DNA of 64,000 nucleotides from Embleya scabrispora (GTDB lineage: Bacteria > Actinomycetota > Actinomycetes > Streptomycetales > Streptomycetaceae), in contig NZ_MWQN01000001.1 in NCBI RefSeq assembly GCF_002024165.1, positions 434,001-498,000 of the forward strand, in the 5' to 3' direction. The translations under genes were made by a program, and so were the position numbers. The notes under the pieces were generated by a model that worked only from the letters and a program-made list of their open reading frames with translations, searched no databases and had not been told where the DNA came from. Below are positions 49,185-57,968 of the stretch, piece by piece. Positions within the stretch are counted from its first letter, which is position 1, and each line of letters begins with the position of its first letter.

Positions 49185-49877
49185 GTGAGCACCGACAAAC
49201 CCGAACCCGCGTCGTCCGATGCCCCAACCCTGGAACCCCTGCGCGCCGCGGCTGCCGAGCGCGACCGGCTCCGGGCGATCCCGCGCCACGCCACGCCGAC
49301 CGTCGCCGAACAGCTCGCCCACCGGCGCCGGCTCCGGGCCGCCCGATACGCAGTCCACGCCGAGGTCATGGCCGCCTACACCGCCGGCGTCGACATCGAG
49401 ACCATCGCCCGGGCCGCCGGCCTCAGCCCCAAGTACACGCGGACCGTCCTCCGCCAAGAGGGAGCCACCGGGCTGCCGTCCCGGCCCGCCGGTCCGCGCC
49501 CGTACGCTGCCCAACCGCCGCCGCCCCAGCACGCCGCCGCGCTCGCGGCCATCACTGCCGAGGTCCGGCGGTCGGACCGGCAGTCGGGCCCGCTCGGCGA
49601 CGCCACCCGGGCGGCGGTGGTCGAGGCCGCCCGGGTCGGCGTGCCCCGGATCGCCATCGCCGACGCGGCCGGGGTCACGCCACAGACCATCAGGGTCGTA
49701 CTGCGCGCCGCAGGTACCCCCATGCGGCGCGACGCGCAGCCGTCGCCCGCCGAGGTGGGTGCGATGCGCGACGCGCTGCTCGACGCGGTCCACGCCGGAG
49801 CGGCCGACGGCGAAGCCGCTGAACGCAGGGCCTACCGGCGCCTGGTCGAAGCCGACGACCAGGCGCCGGACCTGTAG
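49185..49877 (+). CDS. Prophage protein with two HTH motifs
   Basis: 230 residues. Two similar helix-turn-helix motifs occur in order: VDIETIARAAGLSPKYTRTV (about 65-84) and VPRIAIADAAGVTPQTIRVV (about 145-164), each preceded by a helix and followed by LR(Q/A). A Pro-rich linker separates them. This looks like a duplicated sigma-like or resolvase-like DNA-binding helix, suggesting a transcription factor or small-terminase-like protein. GTG with GAAGGA is chosen; GTG at 49170, overlapping the previous stop, is an alternative. Confidence 0.65.
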   Translation: MSTDKPEPASSDAPTLEPLRAAAAERDRLRAIPRHATPTVAEQLAHRRRLRAARYAVHAEVMAAYTAGVDIETIARAAGLSPKYTRTVLRQEGATGLPSRPAGPRPYAAQPPPPQHAAALAAITAEVRRSDRQSGPLGDATRAAVVEAARVGVPRIAIADAAGVTPQTIRVVLRAAGTPMRRDAQPSPAEVGAMRDALLDAVHAGAADGEAAERRAYRRLVEADDQAPDL

Positions 49878-49894
49878 CCGGACACGACGAAGCC

Positions 49895-49922
49895 GGCCCG
49901 CCCCCGATGTGGGGGGCGGGCC
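49895..49922. terminator. Bidirectional terminator, early/late boundary
   Basis: GGCCCGCCCCC (49895-49905), a 5-nt GATGT loop and GGGGGGCGGGCC (49911-49922) form a very strong hairpin between the rightward regulatory genes and the leftward late operon. Confidence 0.8.
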
Positions 49923-49931
49923 GTTGGTCGT

Positions 49932-50627
49932 TCATCGCCGCCGGGTCGCCGGCTCGGTGCTCGGCGGCAGCGTCGGCGGCGTGGTCGGTGCGGGCGCGCC
50001 GTCGCGGCGGCACACCAGCGCCGCCGGATCCCACGCCGGCGCCGCCAGGGTGTAGCCGGTCGGGCATGTCGGGCCGGGCGCGCCGTCCCGGCCGTCCGCT
50101 CCTGCAGGACCCGCCGGACCGGCCTCACCTGCAGGGCCCGCCGGACCGGCAGGACCCGCAGGCCCTGCAGCGCCGTCGACCCCCGGAGCACCGGCAGCGC
50201 CGTCGACACCTGCCGGACCGGCCGGACCGGCAACCGATTCACCCGGCGCACCCGGCTGCCCGCCCGGCCCGGCCGGCCCCGGGATCGAGTCGCCGTCCCG
50301 GCCGGGCGGCCCTGCAGGACCAGGCGGACCGGCCGGGCCGCGTTCGCCCGCACGCGCCGGCAGGTCCGGCACCGACGCGCCCGGGTCCGGCACCACCGGC
50401 GTGCCGCCGGTCGCCTGCACCTGGGCGCGCATCGCCCGGACGTCGTCCGCCAGCACGGCGACCGCGGCCGCCCGGCGCCCGGACTCCGCCGCGATCCGGT
50501 CCGCGCGGCCCGACTCGGCCGACACCCGGATCCACACCAGCAGCATTGCGCCGGCCAGGGTCAACAGCACGGCGACGAGCGCCCACCACCGCCACTGGCG
50601 TGCGAGCACGCGCTGTGTCCGGGTCAC
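49932..50627 (-). CDS. Membrane-anchored collagen-like phage protein
   Basis: 231 residues. A basic N-terminus, one membrane helix (about 14-34) and a helical stalk (about 40-75) precede a Gly-X-Y collagen-like stretch (about 95-187), mostly GPA, GPP and GAP triplets. The C-terminal part has two cysteines (188 and 206) and a Pro/Thr tail. GTG overlaps the upstream stop by 4 nt. Collagen-like repeats are common in phage tail fibres, but this one has a membrane anchor and sits in the lysis cassette, so it may instead act at the host envelope. Confidence 0.7.
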   Translation of the reverse strand: MTRTQRVLARQWRWWALVAVLLTLAGAMLLVWIRVSAESGRADRIAAESGRRAAAVAVLADDVRAMRAQVQATGGTPVVPDPGASVPDLPARAGERGPAGPPGPAGPPGRDGDSIPGPAGPGGQPGAPGESVAGPAGPAGVDGAAGAPGVDGAAGPAGPAGPAGPAGEAGPAGPAGADGRDGAPGPTCPTGYTLAAPAWDPAALVCRRDGAPAPTTPPTLPPSTEPATRRR

Positions 50628-50911
50628 TGTGCACCGCCCAACGCCGCCAGCTGCGCGCGCAACAGCGAGCACTCTGCCTCGAGGGCGGCCTTCGCCGACC
50701 GCTCGGCGGCCAGCTCGCGCCGCAGATCCTGGACCTGCTGGCGGAGATCACCGCGCTCCTCTTGGAGCTGATCCGTGAGGCTGTTGTAACCGCCGATCAC
50801 TCCGCCCTCCCGTTGCGCGCGCCCGGACTGCCGCGATCCGTACATGGCCGCCGCCGCAGCCAACGGCGCGCCCACCAGTGCGGCGATCGCCGTGACCATG
50901 GCAGCGTCCAT
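50624..50911 (-). CDS. Small phage membrane/coiled-coil protein
   Basis: 95 residues. One hydrophobic N-terminal helix ([21 protein letters not shown]) is followed by a long charged helix with heptad-like Leu and Arg spacing ([39 protein letters not shown]), which predicts a coiled coil. It sits between the holin-like and collagen-like genes. It could be a spanin-like or second holin protein, but no family is recognised. Confidence 0.65.
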   Translation of the reverse strand: MDAAMVTAIAALVGAPLAAAAAMYGSRQSGRAQREGGVIGGYNSLTDQLQEERGDLRQQVQDLRRELAAERSAKAALEAECSLLRAQLAALGGAQ

Positions 50912-50941
50912 GCACGTACCTCCATCACGCTGGCATGCCGA

Positions 50942-51193
50942 TCAGGCGTCGCGGTCGAGCGCGGGCCGTATGTCGGCGCGCGGGTCGACCGCCCGCAGCC
51001 ACGACGGCAGCAGCCGATCGACCGCCGGCAGCGCCATGACCCGGGTCAGGCCGGCGGCCACCGCCAGGCCGAGCGCGAGGCCCGGCGTTGCCTCCGGCAG
51101 GCCGGACGCGCCGACGATCAACGGCGCTGCGGCAGCCGCGCTGACCACCCACTGCACCGTCGAACGGATCGTCCGGCGGGCGCCGTCGGACAT
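50942..51193 (-). CDS. Putative holin
   Basis: 83 residues with two hydrophobic segments (VQWVVSAAAAAPLIVGASGL and GLALGLAVAAGLTRVMALPA) and a charged C-terminus. Its ATG shares one base with the stop of the endolysin gene (TGATG), so translation is coupled. Size, topology and position directly after the endolysin are those of a phage holin, which would open the inner membrane to release the amidase. Confidence 0.65.
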   Translation of the reverse strand: MSDGARRTIRSTVQWVVSAAAAAPLIVGASGLPEATPGLALGLAVAAGLTRVMALPAVDRLLPSWLRAVDPRADIRPALDRDA

Positions 51194-51918
51194 CACTTCG
51201 CACCGCCCGCGCGCAGCTGCTTGACCTCGGCCGCGAGCGCGGCGACCGCGTCGGCGAGCTGCTGCACGGTGGCGTCGGTGTCCATGACGACCTGGTAGAC
51301 GTCGCGGTCGGACATGGCCTCGTTGCGGTAGCTCCACAGGTCGATGGCACTGGGCATGTCGTTCTCCTCATGACTGGTAGGGATGCCGCCGCCCTCGATC
51401 GCGGCGACGATGCCGGGGAACAGCACCTCGCGGAACTGCTTCACGCGGGCGTCGCCGGGGCAGGCGGTGCCGCCCAGGGACCACTCGGGGAACATCCGGT
51501 GGTAGCCGTAGCCCGGGTCGTCCCAGGTGCGGCAGATCCGCAGCGGCAGGCCGTGCCGTTCGTGCAGCCAGACGCCCAGCCGGATCAGGCTCGCGATCTG
51601 GGCGTCGGTCCACGGGTCGGTGTGCTCCAGGTTGCTCGCGCTCTCGCAGCTGACTGCTCCGGTGCCGTCGGCTCGCCGGTTCGCCGAGGCGTTGGCGTCG
51701 GCGCGGGTCTCGGTGCCGATGAACTGCATCAGCCCGCCGTCGTATTGGCAGCCGAAGTGCGAGTCCAGGTTGGTCGAGTCGCGCCAGTACTCGTACATCC
51801 TTTGGTTGGTCCACGGCGCGGCGATCGAGTGGAAGATCAGTTGAGTGGGGCGGATGGCGGGCTGGGAGTCGGATTCGGGTTGCAGCTCGCGTTTCGTAGC
51901 GCCGGAATACCAGGCCAT
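51193..51918 (-). CDS. N-acetylmuramoyl-L-alanine amidase endolysin
   Basis: 241 residues. The first about 170 residues resemble amidase_2/PGRP folds: LIFHSIAAPW with the first zinc His (about 30), a GTGAVSCESASN strand, GYHRMFPEW and GTACPGDARVK at about 150-160 holding the conserved Cys-Pro-Gly. The C-terminal part (about 185-241) is a short coiled-coil-like helix, perhaps a cell-wall or multimerisation tail. It cleaves the peptidoglycan amide bond at the end of infection. ATG start; the coding region overlaps a small upstream ORF. Confidence 0.85.
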   Translation of the reverse strand: MAWYSGATKRELQPESDSQPAIRPTQLIFHSIAAPWTNQRMYEYWRDSTNLDSHFGCQYDGGLMQFIGTETRADANASANRRADGTGAVSCESASNLEHTDPWTDAQIASLIRLGVWLHERHGLPLRICRTWDDPGYGYHRMFPEWSLGGTACPGDARVKQFREVLFPGIVAAIEGGGIPTSHEENDMPSAIDLWSYRNEAMSDRDVYQVVMDTDATVQQLADAVAALAAEVKQLRAGGAK

Positions 51919-52079
51919 TGGGGTGCCTCCAGTACGGAGTCGGGGGGATCGGACGCCGAGGGAACCTCGGGCGTGTCCAGTGGCGCGCCGCAGCCGGCGC
52001 GGGGATCGGGATGCGCGGTCGGTACAGCGCGCGGGACAGCCGGCCGAGGATCGATATCCGGCTCGGGCTCTGTGGTCAC
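51837..52079 (-). CDS. Possible small Pro-rich phage ORF
   Basis: 80 residues, rich in Pro and Asp (VTTEPEPDIDPRPAVPRAVP at the start), no domain. Its GTG overlaps the stop of the upstream tail gene by 4 nt (GTGA), like other genes of this operon. Against it, 82 bp overlap the endolysin gene in another frame. I list it as possible only. Confidence 0.37.
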   Translation of the reverse strand: MTTEPEPDIDPRPAVPRAVPTAHPDPRAGCGAPLDTPEVPSASDPPDSVLEAPQWPGIPALRNASCNPNPTPSPPSAPLN

Positions 52080-52801
52080 GAGTTCACTCCGTACAGTTCG
52101 GACAGGTGGGCGTACACCGAGCCGCCGCCGCCGGTGCGCTGGCACTGGACCTCGATCGTGAGCAGATCGCCCCAGGCGCCCGCGCCGAGCGGGCCGCGCC
52201 AATCCAGCGACCCGAACCCGCCGCTGGGCACCGCCACGGTGGGTCCGTATTGGCTGCCGTTGATGACCAGTCGCATCTGGCCGGTCGTACCGGCATCGGC
52301 GTAGGCACTCCCGAACACGACGATGTGTGAGTGCTGCCGGGGCGCGTACGACCTGGACACCGCCCCCCACGAACCGCCCGTAGTGGACGGCCAGTCGGTC
52401 GCGAACACGCTCGTCGGCAGCGGGTACGGGATCCACGGCCGGCCCAGCCACCCGTCATCGAACGCGTCGTCCATCACGATCGCCTCGTGACCCGCCGGCC
52501 GGGGAAAGATGCGGATCATCTGCCGGACCTCGGCATCCTCGCCGCCGATCACCAGGGCCGCCCCGCTGCCGTCGGATCGGCCCGCATACACGCCGTATTT
52601 GCCGGCCGCATACAGGCCCGTGGCCAATACGGGCTCGCCGCTGGGTGCCTCCACCCACAGCGTGCCGCCCTCGCCGATCCGGACCCGGCCGGCCAGGATC
52701 TCGTCCAACGCCGGCCTGATGTTCGCTCGGCCGGCCAGCAGGCGGAGGCCTTCCTCGATGCGCCTCAGCCTGTCCTCGGTGTTCTGCGGTAGCGCCGGCA
52801 T
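52076..52801 (-). CDS. Phage minor tail / fibre protein
   Basis: 241 residues. A short N-terminal helix (LPQNTEDRLRRIEEGLRLLA) precedes a Gly-rich beta part (YAAGKYGVYAGRSDGSGAALVIGG; FGSAYADAGTTGQMRLVING), as in phage tail fibre or baseplate proteins. The start shares one base with the stop of the upstream gene (TGATG). Specific function, such as host binding, is inferred from position only. Confidence 0.75.
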   Translation of the reverse strand: MPALPQNTEDRLRRIEEGLRLLAGRANIRPALDEILAGRVRIGEGGTLWVEAPSGEPVLATGLYAAGKYGVYAGRSDGSGAALVIGGEDAEVRQMIRIFPRPAGHEAIVMDDAFDDGWLGRPWIPYPLPTSVFATDWPSTTGGSWGAVSRSYAPRQHSHIVVFGSAYADAGTTGQMRLVINGSQYGPTVAVPSGGFGSLDWRGPLGAGAWGDLLTIEVQCQRTGGGGSVYAHLSELYGVNS

Positions 52802-53889
52802 CAGGCCGCCTCCAGGGTCAGGCGCGCAGTGACGGGGGCGCCCTGCGCGCTGGTCGACACGGACACACCGACGACGCGGTGCCGCACGGTCATCACGTCC
52901 GGCCACACGTCCCGGATCCGGATCCGCACCCACGACCCGAGCGGCGGCAGAGCCCGAGCAGCGAGCGAGATCGTCACCTCCGGGATGACCTCCGGCTCCC
53001 GGGCCCGGGCGATGTCGGCGGCGGCGTGCGAGTCGAGGACGTCGAGCGTCTCGACGGTCGAGTGGTCCGACGAGCCGTCGAGCAGCGGCCACCCGTCGGC
53101 CACCCGGTCGGGATAGGTCATCAGCGACGACATCAGCGGAGTCGACGCCTCAGCCTGGTTGCGGTTGGTCGCCGCGCCGCGGCTCTGCCACCTGTTCGCC
53201 TCGGTGGTGCCGTCCTCCGGCAGCGCGTAGTCGGTGATCACGCCCGGGTAGTCGAGGACCACGTCCGTCGACCCCGCGCTGATCCTGGGGTGGCCGAGCA
53301 CCAGCGCTTTGGCGCGGCTGCCGTCGCCGTCCCGGTAGCTGCCGATTCGCCACTCGAACCCGTCGATCACGTTCGAGAGTTGGTCGAGCAGCGTCCGCAC
53401 TTTGGGGAGGTCGTACCGGCTGTACGTCCGATCACGCACCACCCCGGACGTCTGGGACCAGTCGAGGCGGATCCCGATGTCCCCGCCCGTCTCGGCCTGG
53501 GCGATGTCGACGAGCTGGCGGGCGATGTCGAGCTGATCCACGCCGCCCGGCCCGGTCTCCCACGTGGAGAACAGGATCCGGTGGTCGAGGTAGCTCTCCC
53601 AGCCGGCGCACTGGATCGCCATCGACGCGCCACCGCTGTCCCGCGCGCGGACCCGCGTCCACATGATCCCGCCCCACTCGATCACCCGGTCCCGCTCCAG
53701 CCACACCGCGGTCCGGGCCGGCAGCATCCGAGACGCACGCGCCGCCATGTCCGCATCGACCACCGGGATGGTCCCGCGCAGAGTCCCCGTTTTGCCGATC
53801 CAGTCGTCCCACGCGAGGTTGGTCAGCGGCAGCACGTCGAGCAGCTGGTCGCTGCGGAGGTCGCAGAACAGCACGCGGTACGGCGTCAC
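52801..53889 (-). CDS. Phage minor tail protein (gp37-like)
   Basis: 362 residues of mainly beta content. VLFCDLRSDQLLDVLPLTNL, WLERDRVIEWGGIMWTRVRA and FEWRIGSYRDGDGSRAKALVLG resemble the minor tail proteins called ReqiPepy6 Gp37-like in Rhodococcus and Streptomyces phages. The C-terminal half carries conserved-looking WVRIRIRDVWPD strands. GTG overlaps the upstream stop by 4 nt. It probably builds the tail tip. Confidence 0.8.
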   Translation of the reverse strand: MTPYRVLFCDLRSDQLLDVLPLTNLAWDDWIGKTGTLRGTIPVVDADMAARASRMLPARTAVWLERDRVIEWGGIMWTRVRARDSGGASMAIQCAGWESYLDHRILFSTWETGPGGVDQLDIARQLVDIAQAETGGDIGIRLDWSQTSGVVRDRTYSRYDLPKVRTLLDQLSNVIDGFEWRIGSYRDGDGSRAKALVLGHPRISAGSTDVVLDYPGVITDYALPEDGTTEANRWQSRGAATNRNQAEASTPLMSSLMTYPDRVADGWPLLDGSSDHSTVETLDVLDSHAAADIARAREPEVIPEVTISLAARALPPLGSWVRIRIRDVWPDVMTVRHRVVGVSVSTSAQGAPVTARLTLEAA

Positions 53890-54986
53890 GACGCGGCCTC
53901 GTAGGCGTACGACAGCCACAGGCTGTCCGTCGTGCCGGGCGTGGTGCTCGGGAACGGCGTGTTGAGCGTGGTCCCCCAGTTGAAGCCGCTGCCCCCCTCG
54001 ATCACGGACACCTTGCTCGTCGCGGGGTTCAGCAACACGGTGCCGCCGTAATACGCGGCCCCGCTCCGGATCGCGCCGGCTGAGCCGGCCGCGTACTCGG
54101 CGCTGTCCGGCGTCGTCGCGGCGGGCACCGGAATGGACCACGTCCACTGCGAGTTCGTCGAGCCCGAGCTGGTGGTCGAGCCGAACTTCAGCCTGACTCG
54201 GACCTGGATCAGGCGCCCGATCCGGCACCACCGCTGGTACAGCGTGCCGTTGCCGATGGTGCACGCCGCGCCGTCGGCCTGCCACGTCGGCGTGCTCTGC
54301 GTCCACGCCCCCCAGGTGCTCGGCGAGATCGTCGACGGCAACGAGAACTCCGACCAGGCGGTGCCGTCCCACTGGACCAGGCGGCCGGACACAATCCGCA
54401 CCTGGCCCACGTAGGACCCGGCGGCATTGCCCGCGTCGACCGGCAGGACACCACCGGCAGCAATCGTGTACACCCTCAGATCGGTGACCGCTGTACCCCA
54501 GTTGATCGGGCTGCCCGCGCTCGCCCCAGCCGGCACCAACACCCGCGCCAGCGGCAGCCACACCGCGCCGACCGGCGGCGTCGGGTCGACCGGCGACGGC
54601 GCCGGGGTACCCGCCAGACGCTCGACCTTCGCGATCGTCTGCCCCGACGCGTCGATCGGGTTGTTGTAGACGCGGATACCGATCAGGTCCCGACGCGGGT
54701 TGGCCGCGTCGCCGTTGGGGATCGTCACCGGCTCGGCCGCCGTCACCGCTACCGCGTACGCGCCGGCCGCCGCCGACCCCTGGAGGATCGCCCGGCCGAC
54801 CGCGACCGACGCCGTCATGCCCGTGCCGGTCACCAGGCACGGGGACCCGCCCGGGATCAGGCCGGACCGCGAGGTGAGTTCGGCCGTCGGCCACCAGGTG
54901 CCAATCGGCGTGAGACGGGTGGCGGCGCGGGTCTGCCCGCCGGCAGCGTCGCCCCTGTTGGTCAGCCATGCGGCTACGACTGTCAC
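53886..54986 (-). CDS. Phage tail tip/fibre protein
   Basis: 366 residues, beta-rich with Gly/Ser/Thr repeats (FGSTTSSGSTNSQWTWSIPV; AAYYGGTVLLN). The N-terminal part has VTGTGMTASVAVGRAILQGS, as in phage minor tail proteins with a receptor-binding role. No catalytic motif is visible. GTG follows AGAGGACAG and lies 13 bp after the Dit-like gene. Confidence 0.75.
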   Translation of the reverse strand: MTVVAAWLTNRGDAAGGQTRAATRLTPIGTWWPTAELTSRSGLIPGGSPCLVTGTGMTASVAVGRAILQGSAAAGAYAVAVTAAEPVTIPNGDAANPRRDLIGIRVYNNPIDASGQTIAKVERLAGTPAPSPVDPTPPVGAVWLPLARVLVPAGASAGSPINWGTAVTDLRVYTIAAGGVLPVDAGNAAGSYVGQVRIVSGRLVQWDGTAWSEFSLPSTISPSTWGAWTQSTPTWQADGAACTIGNGTLYQRWCRIGRLIQVRVRLKFGSTTSSGSTNSQWTWSIPVPAATTPDSAEYAAGSAGAIRSGAAYYGGTVLLNPATSKVSVIEGGSGFNWGTTLNTPFPSTTPGTTDSLWLSYAYEAAS

Positions 54987-54999
54987 GATCTCTGTCCTC

Positions 55000-55881
55000 T
55001 CACCACATGGCCGATCGCCAGCGCACCGTCACGGTGCCGCCGGTCGGGCCGGAGTCGTCGCCCCTGAAGGCAAGGTCTGATGTGCCGGGCGGCAGCGTGA
55101 ACGCGGACTCCGGCACGCTCCGCGCGGTGATCGTGTACAGCCGGTCCTGCCCACCGAGGCGCACCGTCCCGGCCGCCGTGTCGACGACCAGGACGTCACC
55201 GGCCGCGAGCAGGAGGTCGTACTCCAGGACGTCACCGGTCGCGAGGTTCGTCAGGCTCGGCCGGGCGACCGGGCCGGCGAACTCGATCGTCGGATGCGTC
55301 GCGGCGTCGCCGCTGTTGGCCACCGAGATGCCGCCGGTCGACCCGGCCGCCCCCCAGTCCAGGCCCTCCGGCGCGGTGCCCCAATCCAGGCCCTCCGGTG
55401 ACGACCCCCAGTCGATGCCCGGCTCGTTCACCGGCAGCCCCGTGCTCGCGGACTGCTCGACCACGTCGTACACACGCGGGTCCGGACACACCCACTCCAG
55501 CGCGGCCGTACCGATCCGCCACAGCGCCCCGGCCTCATACGGGATCGAGCGGCGCCGCAGCCGGGCGGTCACCTGGACACCCCAGTCGACGAACACCAGC
55601 GGCCCGGTAGCGCCAACACCCGTCGCCCGCTTGAGCGCCTGGACCAGGCCGCGGAGCCCGTCCGGGTCGTCGCCCCGCAGGCCGAGGGACAGCGTCGGGT
55701 GCCGCGGCTCGGCATAGTCGGTGCCGAGGTAGTCGCCGTGGTCGCCGACCCGCGCGACGTCCTGCAGGCGGAGCGCCGGCAGGTCGTCGACACCGGCTAC
55801 CTCGGTCACGTGATACCTCGACCCGGGTCCGAACTGGAGCCCGCCCCAGGTGATGCGGCCGATGCGCTGCTGATCGAACAT
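55000..55881 (-). CDS. Distal tail (Dit-like) protein
   Basis: 293 residues. The start MFDQQRIGRITWGGLQFGPG and the first about 130 residues with HPTLSLGLRG and RRRSIPYEAGALWRIGTAAL follow the pattern of siphovirus tail-tip Dit/Sipho_tail proteins. A GLDWGTAPEGLDWG-like short repeat occurs in the middle. Position right after the tape measure gene is the usual place. It closes the end of the tail tube and holds the fibres. Confidence 0.8.
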   Translation of the reverse strand: MFDQQRIGRITWGGLQFGPGSRYHVTEVAGVDDLPALRLQDVARVGDHGDYLGTDYAEPRHPTLSLGLRGDDPDGLRGLVQALKRATGVGATGPLVFVDWGVQVTARLRRRSIPYEAGALWRIGTAALEWVCPDPRVYDVVEQSASTGLPVNEPGIDWGSSPEGLDWGTAPEGLDWGAAGSTGGISVANSGDAATHPTIEFAGPVARPSLTNLATGDVLEYDLLLAAGDVLVVDTAAGTVRLGGQDRLYTITARSVPESAFTLPPGTSDLAFRGDDSGPTGGTVTVRWRSAMW

Positions 55882-55885
55882 CGGG

Positions 55886-57952
55886 TCAGCCGACCTTTCC
55901 GGCCCACGCCAGCTCGCGCGAGATCCCGCCGACGGTGGCGTCCGACCCGTAGAGGTTGATGGTTGGCGCGATCGTCCGGGCCGGGGCCGCGCTGCCCGCG
56001 TACGCCGACGTGAGCGAGGCCGCCGACGGCACCGCCGCCGCGACGTTCAGCCCGGACATCGCGCCCTGCGCACCGGCCAGCGCCGCCGACGCGGCGGCCC
56101 GCACCGCTGGCGCTCCCGCGCGCATCCCCGCTGCGAGGCCGGTCATGATCGCCTCACCCGAGTACGTCGTCCAGCCCCGGCCGGAGAACGGACCTTCCTT
56201 CGCGGGCGAACTCGGGAACAGATTGCGGGCCTTGGACAGGATCCCGCCGACGCTGTCGACCATCGACTGCGCCTTCGACTTGAGGCCGTCAATCAGGCCC
56301 TGCACGATCGACGCCCCCGCGTTGTACAGCATCCGGCCGGTGTCGCCGAGCGCGCCGACGATCCGCCCCGGGATGCCGCCGGTCCACGAGATCAGGTCGC
56401 CGACCTTGTCGGATGCGGCGTCCTTCATCGACTGGAACCCGTCGCGCGCCCGGCCGGCCAGCGACGAGCCCAGGTCGGACAGGGCGTCACCCGCCCGACC
56501 GGGCAGGCCGGACAGCCACAGGGTCAGCTCGATCGCCTTGCCGATCGCGGCGTCCTTCATCTCGCCGAACCAGCCGCCGACCAGGCCCGGCAGCCCGGCG
56601 AACCAGTTGATCGAGGCTTTGATCGCGTCGACCGAAGTCGAGATCGCGGACTGCACCCACGCCCACACGGCCTGGACGATCTCGCGGAACGTCTCGGACT
56701 CGCGGTACGCGATGACGACCGCAGCGACCAGGGCGATGATCGCCAGCGTGACCAGCACAATGGGGTTGGCGCCCATCACCACGTTGAACACAGCCTGGAT
56801 CGCGGTCCACGTGGCGGTCGCGGTAGCGGCGATTGCGGTGTAGATGCCCCACAGTTTCATCCCGACGCCGATGGTCGTGAGCACCGCCGCAATAGCGGTC
56901 AGGACCGGCGTCGGGATCGCCACGATCAGCCGCGCGAACGCATCGGCGAGCAAGGCCGTGGTGTTGAACAGCGGGGCGAGCGCAACCAACAGCGCCACCA
57001 GAGCGCGGCCCAGGTTCCCCAACATCCCGGCGCCGTCGCGCGCAGTCGCCAGGAACCGGGCGAACCCCTCGCTGCCCTTGAGACTCTGGCCCCAGTCGCC
57101 GAACGCGTCGGTCATGCGGACCAGGCCGCCGGTCACCCCGCCGCTCACGGGCAAGAACGCCTGCAGCAGGCCCATGAACCCGCGGCCCAAGTTGCCGATC
57201 ACGGTGATGAAGTTGGTCAGCGCCGGGCCGGCGGCGGCGGTCATGTCCGCCATCCAGCTCTTGAACCCGGCGCCCTTGATGCCGGCCGAGAGCTTGTCGA
57301 ACATGCCGGAGAACGCGCCGGCGGCGGCCCGAACCAGCGGCGTCAGCGACGGCAGCAGGTCGCGCATGAACTGGATGCCCTTGGTCGCGATGGGCATCGT
57401 GTCGCCGGCCAACGACTTCGACCACGACGTGTAGTCGTCCTTGAGTCCGCGCAGCGCAATAGCGGTCTGGCGGCTCGCGGGCGGCATGCCGGCGAGCTGG
57501 GCCTGATACGCGGCGTCGGCCTCCGACGCGGCCTCGGTGGCGGACTTCGCTTCGGACAGCGCCTTCTTGTAGTCGTCGCCGCCCTTCTTCGCGAGGGCTT
57601 TGGCTTCGGCCGTCTTCTTGGTCGCGACCTCGTGCGCGGTCTCTGCAGCCGAGGCGGCGTCGATCGCCTTGGTGACCTCGGTGAACTGTGGCTTGATCGC
57701 CGCGCCGAACGCGCCCGCCGCCAACCCGGCCGCGACCGCCCCGGCGGCGAGACCGCCGAGCGCGGTGGTGGCCGCTGCGATTGCGGGGAGACCGGCCGCG
57801 ATCTTGGTCAACCCGAGTGCGAGCCCGCCCAGTTCGCGTTTCCCGGTTTCGCCGGCGTTGCGCAGTGCCGTGCGGGCGGCGGCCAAATCGGCCTGGAACT
57901 GGGCCGTGTTGAGCTGGAGGCTGCTCACTAGGTTCGGCAGGTTGATGTTCAC
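55886..57952 (-). CDS. Tape measure protein
   Basis: 688 residues. The N-terminus (SSLQLNTAQFQADLAAARTA) is a typical tape-measure helix, followed by Ala/Gly-rich helices and several hydrophobic segments in the middle (about 330-420), including TPVLTAIAAVLTTIGVGMKL. The C-terminus has a KARNLFPSSPAKEGPFSGRG motif common in actinophage tape measure proteins. It sets tail length and is packed in the tube. A rough scale of 0.15 nm per residue gives a tail near 100 nm. GTG is the start; GAGGGGG precedes it. Confidence 0.9.
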   Translation of the reverse strand: MNINLPNLVSSLQLNTAQFQADLAAARTALRNAGETGKRELGGLALGLTKIAAGLPAIAAATTALGGLAAGAVAAGLAAGAFGAAIKPQFTEVTKAIDAASAAETAHEVATKKTAEAKALAKKGGDDYKKALSEAKSATEAASEADAAYQAQLAGMPPASRQTAIALRGLKDDYTSWSKSLAGDTMPIATKGIQFMRDLLPSLTPLVRAAAGAFSGMFDKLSAGIKGAGFKSWMADMTAAAGPALTNFITVIGNLGRGFMGLLQAFLPVSGGVTGGLVRMTDAFGDWGQSLKGSEGFARFLATARDGAGMLGNLGRALVALLVALAPLFNTTALLADAFARLIVAIPTPVLTAIAAVLTTIGVGMKLWGIYTAIAATATATWTAIQAVFNVVMGANPIVLVTLAIIALVAAVVIAYRESETFREIVQAVWAWVQSAISTSVDAIKASINWFAGLPGLVGGWFGEMKDAAIGKAIELTLWLSGLPGRAGDALSDLGSSLAGRARDGFQSMKDAASDKVGDLISWTGGIPGRIVGALGDTGRMLYNAGASIVQGLIDGLKSKAQSMVDSVGGILSKARNLFPSSPAKEGPFSGRGWTTYSGEAIMTGLAAGMRAGAPAVRAAASAALAGAQGAMSGLNVAAAVPSAASLTSAYAGSAAPARTIAPTINLYGSDATVGGISRELAWAGKVG

Positions 57953-57968
57953 GATCGGTCACCCCCTC

